Origin: VRUB01 sp046758085
Lineage (GTDB): Bacteria > Pseudomonadota > Gammaproteobacteria > Acidiferrobacterales > SPGG2
Reading direction: 5' to 3'
NCBI GenBank assembly: GCA_046758085.1
Contig: JBHHZP010000020.1
Coordinates: forward strand, 1 to 35,524
DNA: 35,524 bases
The first letter of the stretch is position 1. Every line of letters begins with the position of its first letter. Both the position numbers and the translations under genes were made by a program. The notes beneath the pieces are model-generated. The model did not search any database and was not told where the DNA came from. It saw nothing but the letters and a program-made list of their open reading frames with translations. Below are positions 25,782 to 35,524 of the stretch, piece by piece.

Positions 25782-26773
25782 GCACCATGCTCGAGGTTCG
25801 CGATCTGACCAAGCGCTTTGTCAAGACGCTGGATCTTGCAGGCAAGGTCGCACGAAAGCTCGGTGGTGGTGTGCGCGAGGAAGTCGTGCACGCCGTCGAC
25901 CATGTCGATTTTTCCATCGACCCGGGCGAGGTGGTGGGCCTCGTGGGTGAGTCCGGCTGCGGCAAGTCGACCGTAGGGCGCATGGTCGCCGGCATACTGC
26001 CGCCGACCGAGGGCAAGATCTTGTTCAAGGAAACCGACGTCTCGGGCATGGACGACGCCGACAGTAAGACCGCAGCGCTGCAGATCCAGATGATCTTCCA
26101 GGACCCCTTTGCCTCGCTCAACCCGCGCATGCGCGTGCAAGACATCATCGGTGAGGCCCCGATTATTCACGGGATCATCAAACGTGCCGAGACCGCCGCT
26201 TACGTCGAGGACGTCATGCTGCGAGTCGGGCTCGACCCAGAGTACCGTCGCCGTTATCCGCACCAGTTCTCGGGCGGACAGCGCCAGCGCATCGGTATCG
26301 CCCGCGCACTTGCGGTAAGACCTGAGTTCCTGGTGTGTGACGAGGCCATCGCCGCGCTCGATGTGTCAATCCAGGCGCAGGTCCTGAACCTTTTCATCGA
26401 CCTGCGCGAAGATTTGAACCTGACCTACCTGTTCATCAGTCACGACCTGGGCGTAGTCGAGCACATCTCCGACAGAGTGATCATTATGTATCTTGGCCGC
26501 ATCATCGAGGTGGCACCGACGGAGGAGTTGTTTAAATCACCCAACCACCCGTACACAAAAGCGCTTCTGAACGAGGTCCCACGTCTCGGTGCACGCCGGC
26601 GAGATTTCGCACCGGTCGCCGGTGAGATCCCCTCGCCGATCGACCCGCCAAGCGGCTGTCACTTCCACCCGCGCTGCCCGCACGCCACCGAGCGCTGCCG
26701 AAACGAGGCACCGGTGCTGAAAGCCGTTGCGCCCGGTCGGGTCTCCGCCTGCCACCTGAACGACGCGCACTGA
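25778..26773 (+). CDS. ABC transporter ATP-binding protein (DppF/OppF-like)
   Basis: 331-aa cytoplasmic ATPase. Walker A GESGCGKS at residues 58-65, signature FSGGQRQRIGIARALA, switch His in FISHDLGVVEHISD, and the C-terminal oligo/dipeptide domain (PPSGCHFHPRCPHATERC). Walker B reads FLVCDEAIAALDVS, with Ala in place of the usual Pro after DE; the catalytic Glu is kept, so activity should not be lost. The ATG at 25778 lies in the overlap with the previous gene and has GGAGG upstream. The amidohydrolase gene starts 9 nt after its stop. Confidence 0.95.
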   Translation: MSTMLEVRDLTKRFVKTLDLAGKVARKLGGGVREEVVHAVDHVDFSIDPGEVVGLVGESGCGKSTVGRMVAGILPPTEGKILFKETDVSGMDDADSKTAALQIQMIFQDPFASLNPRMRVQDIIGEAPIIHGIIKRAETAAYVEDVMLRVGLDPEYRRRYPHQFSGGQRQRIGIARALAVRPEFLVCDEAIAALDVSIQAQVLNLFIDLREDLNLTYLFISHDLGVVEHISDRVIIMYLGRIIEVAPTEELFKSPNHPYTKALLNEVPRLGARRRDFAPVAGEIPSPIDPPSGCHFHPRCPHATERCRNEAPVLKAVAPGRVSACHLNDAH

Positions 26774-26782
26774 AGGGCGGCG

Positions 26783-27640
26783 ATGGCTCATATCGTCCCC
26801 GGCATACTGCAACGGCACGACCCCGACGGGGAATGGGCACCCGTGGTATTCGATTCACCGCACAGTGGTTGTATTTACCCGGACGACTTCAATCACGCGC
26901 TGCCCCAAAGCGCCGTGCGCCAGACCGAGGACGCGTTCGTCGACCGGCTATACGAAGCCGCGCCGGATTACGGGGCAGTGCTGCTACACGCACTGTTTCC
27001 GCGCAGTTACATCGACCCCAACCGTGCACCCGATGATATCGACGAGACCCTGCTCGATTCGCCGTGGCCCGGCGCCGTGAATCCCGGCCCCAAGGTAGCG
27101 CTCGGTGTCGGGCTAATCCCGACGCATGAGCCCGGCGGCCAGATGTACGATCGCGGCTTGAGCGTGACCGAGGTGCGCCGCCGGCTGGACCGTTACTACT
27201 GGCCCTACCACCGGGAGCTCGAGCGACTGCTGGACCACTCGCACAGCCGCTGCGGTGCTGTCTGGCACGTCAACTGCCATTCGATGCCGTCCGTGAGCAC
27301 CGAGGTCTCGCCGGAGGGCCCGGGCGTTACGCGCCCGGAATTTTGCATCGGCGATCGTGACGCCACCACGTGTCATCGGGCATTCACCGAAATCGTCGCC
27401 GATACGCTGCGCACCATGGGTTACCACGTGACGATCAATGATCCTTACAAGGGGGTGGAGCTTATCCAGCGCTACGCCCGACCAGCTGGCGGGCGCCACA
27501 GCTTGCAAATCGAAGTCAACCGCGCGCTCTATATGGACGAGCAATGCATCGAACCGAACGGCGGTTTTGCGGCGCTGAGGCGAGACCTGGGCAGGCTGGT
27601 GGAGGCAATCTGCCATTTCGCCCGGGAACAAGTTAACTGA
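26783..27640 (+). CDS. N-formylglutamate amidohydrolase family protein
   Basis: 285-aa hydrolase of the FGase family (PF05013, HutG-type). The zinc-enzyme motifs are VVFDSPHSGCIYPDDF near residue 22, WHVNCHSMPS near residue 156, and LQIEVNRALYMDE near residue 243. The founding reaction releases formate from N-formyl-L-glutamate in histidine degradation, but no other hut genes are here. The gene sits 9 nt behind a peptide-type ABC transporter, so it more likely removes an N-formyl or N-acyl group from an imported amino acid or peptide (inference). No signal peptide, so cytoplasmic. Confidence 0.92.
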   Translation: MAHIVPGILQRHDPDGEWAPVVFDSPHSGCIYPDDFNHALPQSAVRQTEDAFVDRLYEAAPDYGAVLLHALFPRSYIDPNRAPDDIDETLLDSPWPGAVNPGPKVALGVGLIPTHEPGGQMYDRGLSVTEVRRRLDRYYWPYHRELERLLDHSHSRCGAVWHVNCHSMPSVSTEVSPEGPGVTRPEFCIGDRDATTCHRAFTEIVADTLRTMGYHVTINDPYKGVELIQRYARPAGGRHSLQIEVNRALYMDEQCIEPNGGFAALRRDLGRLVEAICHFAREQVN

Positions 27641-27641
27641 C

Positions 27642-28096
27642 AACGCAAAGTCGCAAAGATTTTCAGAACTAAAAGGCACAAAAACCTGGTTGGAAATTAC
27701 CCGATCGCACGTGAATACGGAACAAGAAAGGAACAATATAAACGCCGAGGACGCAAAGTGTTCGATAAGACAAATCAGCGTTTAGGTAGGTTGACGGACG
27801 ACCTTTTCAGGGCCCAGTCTAAAAAGAAATTAACAGTAACAATCACTGTCCCATAACGACCCGATGCCTGAATCGCTGAAACTCGCCAAGACAAAGATAC
27901 CTTAAGAATGGCCTGCGCTCGAGGGACATGGATCACGCCTTTGTTTCCGAGACCGTTGCCAGCAGGGATGCTGGCACCGAGCCTACATGGAAGTATTCAG
28001 GGCGTGTCTCGGAAACAAAGGCGCGATCCATGCGTCGGGGGGGTTGCGGGACAGCAGTGAAAAAACCAATTATTTTTTCCTCTGCGTCTTTGCGTT
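27642..28096. repeat. block bounded by inverted AACGCAAAG-type repeats
   Basis: AACGCAAAGTCGCAAAGA at 27642-27659 on the left and TCTGCGTCTTTGCGTT (28081-28096) on the right are inverted copies of one word; a further partial copy is at 27741-27758 (AACGCCGAGGACGCAAAG). The block fills the gap between the amidohydrolase and deacylase genes and encloses palindromic element copy 2. No gene is seen in it. Confidence 0.55.
27843..28060. repeat. palindromic MITE-like element, copy 2 (218 bp)
   Basis: Left end TCACTGTCCCATAA (27843-27856, identical to copy 1), right end GGGACAGCAGTGA (28048-28060). A 26-nt inverted repeat with one mismatch pairs 27928-27953 with 28006-28031 around a 52-nt core that matches the shared parts of the copy 1 core. 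No coding capacity. It may separate transcription of the amidohydrolase from the deacylase gene. Confidence 0.75.
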
Positions 28097-28123
28097 GAGT
28101 AGTTTCTGACAGTGAGGTCCACT

Positions 28124-29074
28124 ATGGCAAGCTCGTACCCCGTAAATCTACAGGCTCCTGACATCACGCCCTACCGGGCCGGTAACACCGGTGTGGACTA
28201 CGTCACCACATTCGACAGTGGCAAGCCGGGTCCGCATGTAATGTTGAGCGCAGTGGTACACGGGAACGAGCTGTGTGGTGCCATCACGTTAGACTTTCTG
28301 TTCCGCAACGACGTGCGTCCTACCCGCGGTAAGCTTACGCTGGGATTCATGAATGTCGCTGCGTTCGAGCGCTTCGATCCGGCAAACCCGGACGTCTCGC
28401 GCTATGTCGACGAGGACTTCAATCGCGTATGGGACAAGACGGCGCTGGAGGGCACGCGCGACAGCACGGAGCTGCGGCGCGCACGCGAACTGCGGCCGAT
28501 CGTGGATCAGGTAGACTACTTGCTCGATATTCACTCAATGCAGCACCCCACGGTGCCGTTGTGCATGTGTGGACCACTTGAGAAAGGCCAACAACTGGCG
28601 CGCGAGCTGGCATACCCGGCGCATGCCGTGAGCGACGCGGGGCACGCGGCGGGCCGACGCCTGCGCGACTACGGGCCGTTCGGCGAGGAGACGGACCCAC
28701 GCAACGCCTTGTTGATCGAGTGCGGGCAACACTGGGAAACAGGCAGCGAGGTCGTGGCGAAAGAGATGGCGTTGCGTTTTCTGGCTCACTATGACTTAGT
28801 GGAGCCCCAGTTCACCGCCGACTACCTGCCTGCCGGCCCGCCGGCAGGCCAAAAGCTCATAGAGGTCACCAGTCCTGTGACCATCAAGACCGACAACTTC
28901 AAGTTCACGCAGGACTTCAGGGGCATGGAGCTCATTACCGCGGCAGGAACCGTGATCGGTTACGACGGCGACGAAGAAATAAAGACACCTTACGACAATT
29001 GCGTGCTTATCATGCCGTCGCGGCGCTTGCGCAAAGGCGAGTCGGCCGTGCGCTTCGGGCGTTTCGTCGCTTAA
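28124..29074 (+). CDS. succinylglutamate desuccinylase/aspartoacylase family zinc deacylase
   Basis: 316-aa cytoplasmic carboxypeptidase-fold enzyme of the AstE/AspA family, which cleaves N-acyl amino acids. Zinc and substrate residues: His46 and Glu49 in VVHGNELCGA, Asn100-Arg101 in DEDFNRVW, and His137 in LDIHSMQ; ALLIECGQHWE supplies the usual catalytic Glu region. The ATG at 28124 has TGAGGT 6 nt upstream and is preferred over a GTG four codons earlier. It follows the transporter and amidohydrolase on the same strand after a 483-nt repeat-filled gap, so it may belong to the same pathway but perhaps not the same transcript. The acyl group removed is unknown. Confidence 0.9.
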   Translation: MASSYPVNLQAPDITPYRAGNTGVDYVTTFDSGKPGPHVMLSAVVHGNELCGAITLDFLFRNDVRPTRGKLTLGFMNVAAFERFDPANPDVSRYVDEDFNRVWDKTALEGTRDSTELRRARELRPIVDQVDYLLDIHSMQHPTVPLCMCGPLEKGQQLARELAYPAHAVSDAGHAAGRRLRDYGPFGEETDPRNALLIECGQHWETGSEVVAKEMALRFLAHYDLVEPQFTADYLPAGPPAGQKLIEVTSPVTIKTDNFKFTQDFRGMELITAAGTVIGYDGDEEIKTPYDNCVLIMPSRRLRKGESAVRFGRFVA

Positions 29075-29117
29075 AAGCCAACGTTGCCTGTGCCACTGCA
29101 TCTAACAGAAACTTCGA

Positions 29118-32324
<3,207 letters not shown>

Positions 32325-32681
32325 GGTCTTTCGTTTACCCTGAGGAGGCAGTGCTCACAGCTGGTTATTTACAGTGCCGCCGGGCGGCCCCATTGAGAAA
32401 GACCGGCGCATGGTCTGCGGAATTTCTTTTTCGGTGAACACGATAACCGACGCAGGGCATCTGACAGGCCGGCACATGCGCGATTATGAACCGTTCGCTG
32501 ATAAGATTATCAACCACCAACGGGCTGGGATCGCACTATTGGGCCGAAACCCGGAGGTGCCAAAAGGAAGGACTGGGGCTATCCACACGCACAGGAGCGG
32601 GAACTGCCTTGTGTTACTTATCAGCCGATTCGAAAGTAGCGCAGTCCAAACTGATGACCGACAGTTATCGGAAGAGACGGC
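32325..32681. promoter_or_regulatory. upstream region of sucA with clustered GATAA/TTATC words
   Basis: No gene supported. It contains GATAA or its complement at 32442, 32500, 32507, 32618 and 32665. Two of these form the palindrome TGATAAGATTATCA (32499-32512). The sucA promoter must lie in or near this stretch, but I could not pick a clear -35/-10 pair on the minus strand. A small GGCT/AGCC hairpin overlaps the ThDP-enzyme stop. Confidence 0.4.
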
Positions 32682-34289
32682 TCAGAGCCGGCCATCATAA
32701 GCATGCTTGCCGATTGGGCACGCAAGGATCGTGAAGCGGTCGCGATTCAGGGCTGCTTCGAACTCTCGTGTCAGCTCATCACGGCTGGCCGTCACCACGC
32801 CGTGACCGCCCATGGCCCCGGCGAGGGCCGCAAAGTCGGTACCGCCAAACTCGACACCGAGATTGGCGAGCCCGGACTGACGTTGCTTGATCTCGATCAG
32901 TCCGAGCAACTCGTCGACGAACACTACGATCACCAGCCCCAGGCGCTGGTCGCGAACCGTGGCCAGATCACCGAGCACCATCTCTAGCCCGGCGTCACCA
33001 GTGAAGGCCACCACCGGGTATTGTGGCGCGCTCAGCTTGAAGCCGGCGGCCAACGGCAAGGCGCCGCCCATGGCACCAAGCGCGGAGGACTGCAGCAGTG
33101 TGTGCGGCTCGTAGCATTCCCACACCTGGCTGAGCAGGATGCGGTGCGCGCCGCTGTCGGCCGTGGCCACACCATGGCGCGGCAGGACTCTTCGTATCGT
33201 ATCGACGACCGCGGCGGGGCCCCAGTCTTCGTCCGCCCTGAAAGCGGTTCTCAAGGCCACGCGCGCCGCGCCCGGCTCGTCGCCAGGCCAGGTGGGTTTG
33301 GGCTCCACACCTTCGCGCAGCGCGGACACGCCTGCCCCCACATGACCGATAAAGCTCACACGCGCTTGATGCACGTAGTGCGTATTGGGGACCGGCGCAA
33401 ATTCCACGACCGGCGTATGGCGGTCCCACGGGTTGCGCCAGCCCATGCGCATTTCGATCGGGTCGTAGCCGACCAGCAGGATCAAATCGCTCTGCTTGAG
33501 TAGCGGCAGCAGGAACTTGTCGGCCGTGGGCGATAACCCCGCCGCACCGAGCGCCAGCGGGTGATCCTCGGGGAGCACGCCCTTGGCCTTGTAGGTCGTA
33601 ATCAGTGGAATACCGAAGTCCGCGGCCATGGCCGCGACGGCGGGCGCGGCGTTATGATAGAGCACATCGACACCCGCCAGCATCAACGGCCGCATCGCCT
33701 CGCGCAGGTAGCGCCGGGCGGCTTCGAGCTCCGCACCGGGCGCGGGTGCGGCCGCTGCGGGTCGCACGCGCTGCACGCCGAACGCCTCCGGTTGCGGGTT
33801 GCCAGCGACGCCGACAGGCATATCGATGTGGACCGGGCCGGGCTGGTCATCGAGCGCAATCGATACGGCCTTGTCGATCACGACGTCCACGGCGCCATCC
33901 ACTACCGTGAAGCTGGCCTTGGTAATGGGTGCCAGCAGCGCCCGATGATCGAATATTTGGTGCGTATAGCTCGGTGCATCGACCGGGTCCACACAACCGG
34001 TCAGAAATATCAATGGCACACGATCTTGCATGGCGTTGGCGACCACAGTCACGGCATTGGCCACGCCGGGACCGAGTGTCGCCAGCAGCACACCGGGGGC
34101 GCCCGTGCTATGAAATGCCCCTTCCGCCATGAAACCGGCAAAATTCTCGTGCTTAGTCAGTACGAACTCGATACCGGCGTTGGAAAGCGCGTCCATTACT
34201 GTCAGTACCTCACCTCCGGGGATGCCGAAGGCGTGACGACAGCCGGCATCAAACAGGCGGCGTGCAATAATGTCAGCGGCGGATGGCAT
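32682..34289 (-). CDS. thiamine-diphosphate-dependent enzyme, acetolactate synthase-like
   Basis: 535-aa ThDP enzyme with the three-domain layout of acetolactate synthase/benzoylformate decarboxylase relatives. N-terminal PYR domain: CRHAFGIPGGEVLTVMDAL, with Glu48 (LTKHENFAGFMAEGAF) as the cofactor-activating Glu, and LATLGPGVANAVTVVANAMQ. A central domain follows, then the C-terminal PP domain with FTGDAGLEMVLGDLATV and VFVDELLGLIEIKQ, where the usual NN pair of the ThDP motif is replaced, as in other unassigned members with 'LI.IKQ'. It lacks obvious FAD-binding acetolactate synthase features and no small subunit is nearby. The substrate is not predictable; a 2-oxo acid is expected. It lies 12 nt after the acyl-CoA dehydrogenase gene, so the two form an operon. 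Confidence 0.88.
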   Translation of the reverse strand: MPSAADIIARRLFDAGCRHAFGIPGGEVLTVMDALSNAGIEFVLTKHENFAGFMAEGAFHSTGAPGVLLATLGPGVANAVTVVANAMQDRVPLIFLTGCVDPVDAPSYTHQIFDHRALLAPITKASFTVVDGAVDVVIDKAVSIALDDQPGPVHIDMPVGVAGNPQPEAFGVQRVRPAAAAPAPGAELEAARRYLREAMRPLMLAGVDVLYHNAAPAVAAMAADFGIPLITTYKAKGVLPEDHPLALGAAGLSPTADKFLLPLLKQSDLILLVGYDPIEMRMGWRNPWDRHTPVVEFAPVPNTHYVHQARVSFIGHVGAGVSALREGVEPKPTWPGDEPGAARVALRTAFRADEDWGPAAVVDTIRRVLPRHGVATADSGAHRILLSQVWECYEPHTLLQSSALGAMGGALPLAAGFKLSAPQYPVVAFTGDAGLEMVLGDLATVRDQRLGLVIVVFVDELLGLIEIKQRQSGLANLGVEFGGTDFAALAGAMGGHGVVTASRDELTREFEAALNRDRFTILACPIGKHAYDGRL

Positions 34290-34301
34290 GGTGACAGTGT
34301 T

Positions 34302-35495
34302 TTATCTTTCCTTTGTCGACAAATACCCGTCACGTGTCTGCGGCAACTTGCGCCCGAGCAATTGCGACGCGATGACGGTACGAAGGATCTGCGCAGTGCC
34401 GCCACCGATGGTAAACATGCGCGCATCCCTGACCATGCGCTCCAGCGGCAGGTTGCGCGAGTACCCGGAAGCGCCGAAGACCTGCAGCGCATCGTTGGTC
34501 ACCTTGATCGCCATCTCGGAGGCAAACACCTTTGCCTGTGCGGCTTCGGTAACGTCCGGAAAACCGTTGGCCGCTCCTGCAGCCGCTTTGTAAATCAGCA
34601 GGCGTGCGGCATTTAGCTGAGTGCTCATGTCCACCAGCATCCACTGCAGCCCCTGGAACTCGCATATCGGACGGCCGAACTGCTCGCGCTGCTGCGCGTA
34701 GTCGAGCGCAAGCTCGTAGGCACCGGCGGCTATTCCCAGTGCGACGGCGGCAGCGCCTACGCGTTGCGCATCGTAGGCACTCATCAATCCCGCGAACCCG
34801 CGGCGAATTCCCTGGGGCGGAACCACCATCATCGTCGCCGGGATTTCCAAGTCTTCGAAGAGGATCTCGGTTTCCGGTATTCCACGAAGACCCATCGCCG
34901 GTTCGCGTCGGCCGATGATCAGCCCCTTCGCCTTATCGCGCACGGCGATAAACCCGCCGATGCCTTGTTCCTCACCGTCATCAAAGATGCGTGCGAAGAT
35001 CAAGTGCAGCTTCGATACGCCGCCACCTGTAATCCAGTGCTTGCGGCCGTTGAGCACATAACGGTCGCCTTTGCGCTCGGCACGGGTGGTCATTTGCGAG
35101 GCGGCACTGCCGGCATCGGGTTCAGTAATACAAATGGCGGGCTTATCTCCCTGCAGCACCAGCTCCGCCGCGAGCTTCTTCTGTTCCTCGCTACCATAGT
35201 GCATGATGGCACCGATGGCGCCCATGTTGCCTTCGACCACAATGCGCCCCGTAACGCCGCAAACCCTGGCCATCTCCTCGACCACGAGCACTGCATCCAG
35301 ATGGCTCAGGCCCAGTCCGCCATAGGCCTCGGGGATGGTCATGCCCATGTAACCCGCCTCGGCCAGTACCCTGACATTCGCCCACGGGTACTCCTCCGAG
35401 CGGTCCACTTCGGCCGCGTGTGGTGCGATTTCCTTCTGCGCCACGGTGCGCGCGTGCTGCTGCAGCTCTTTTTGAGCATCGGTTAATTCGAACAT
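34302..35495 (-). CDS. acyl-CoA dehydrogenase homologue lacking the catalytic glutamate
   Basis: 397-aa flavoprotein with the full acyl-CoA dehydrogenase fold: N-terminal helices (FELTDAQKELQQHARTVAQK), FAD/substrate motif ICITEPDAGSAASQMTT (121-137), WITGGG (154-159), and C-terminal QREQFGRPICEFQGLQWMLV. The usual 'EGT' near the C-terminus reads GGT (365-367), so the MCAD-type catalytic Glu is Gly365. The alternative site used by isovaleryl-CoA dehydrogenase (Glu before Arg) reads AQRVG, with Gln244. Arg84 is also present. This combination recalls 3-sulfinopropionyl-CoA desulfinase, which desulfinates rather than dehydrogenates. It is therefore not a safe beta-oxidation call. First gene of a pair with the ThDP enzyme; its upstream region is mostly outside the window. 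Confidence 0.9.
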   Translation of the reverse strand: MFELTDAQKELQQHARTVAQKEIAPHAAEVDRSEEYPWANVRVLAEAGYMGMTIPEAYGGLGLSHLDAVLVVEEMARVCGVTGRIVVEGNMGAIGAIMHYGSEEQKKLAAELVLQGDKPAICITEPDAGSAASQMTTRAERKGDRYVLNGRKHWITGGGVSKLHLIFARIFDDGEEQGIGGFIAVRDKAKGLIIGRREPAMGLRGIPETEILFEDLEIPATMMVVPPQGIRRGFAGLMSAYDAQRVGAAAVALGIAAGAYELALDYAQQREQFGRPICEFQGLQWMLVDMSTQLNAARLLIYKAAAGAANGFPDVTEAAQAKVFASEMAIKVTNDALQVFGASGYSRNLPLERMVRDARMFTIGGGTAQILRTVIASQLLGRKLPQTRDGYLSTKER

Positions 35496-35524
35496 GACTT
35501 ATTACTCACAGCATTCAGAACTTC

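Overview
The window is GC-rich, densely coded proteobacterial chromosome. Gene content suggests a heterotrophic gammaproteobacterium (MaeB-type malic enzyme with a phosphotransacetylase tail, NudL-type CoA pyrophosphatase, a DUF898/M48 pair, LutABC, 2-oxoglutarate dehydrogenase E1), but this placement is inference from protein families only. No rRNA, tRNA, CRISPR array, prophage or transposase gene was recognised.

Layout. 1-3065 (minus): first half of an Opp/Dpp-type ABC transporter operon, in transcription order a Tat-exported solute-binding protein, a DppB-like permease and a DppC-like permease cut by the window edge. 3321-5172: a possible 66-aa protein, a truncated PhnD-like binding-protein gene, and a divergent HTH regulator. 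5401-7701: peroxiredoxin, quinone oxidoreductase (probable TTG start), and a small exported HExxH protein. 8093-11067 (plus): maeB and nudL. 11260-19008 (minus): a run transcribed right to left, DUF898 membrane protein, M48 peptidase, lutA, lutB, lutC, and a dimethylglycine/sarcosine-dehydrogenase-like flavoprotein; several junctions are 4-nt ATGA overlaps. 19548-29074 (plus): M81 metallopeptidase, a complete five-gene Opp/Dpp transporter, an N-formylglutamate amidohydrolase family protein and an AstE/AspA-family deacylase. This looks like an uptake-and-hydrolysis unit for modified peptides or N-acylated amino acids. 29118-35495 (minus): acyl-CoA dehydrogenase homologue, ThDP enzyme, then 2-oxoglutarate dehydrogenase E1.

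Three things stand out. First, the 2-oxoglutarate dehydrogenase E1 (1068 aa) carries a complete-looking cyclic-nucleotide-binding domain between its N-terminal segment and its catalytic core, suggesting direct cNMP control of a TCA-cycle enzyme. The intergenic DNA upstream of it holds five GATAA/TTATC words in about 230 bp. Second, the acyl-CoA dehydrogenase homologue lacks a catalytic Glu at both usual positions and has Arg84 and Gln244, a pattern that recalls 3-sulfinopropionyl-CoA desulfinase. Third, two intergenic palindromic elements (19179-19505 and 27843-28060) share ends, arms and core. Their asymmetric flanks are swapped relative to the core, as if the core had inverted, and one core carries about 109 bp extra.

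A perfect 16-bp hairpin separates the second binding-protein gene from its permease genes, a layout that usually lets the binding protein be made in excess.
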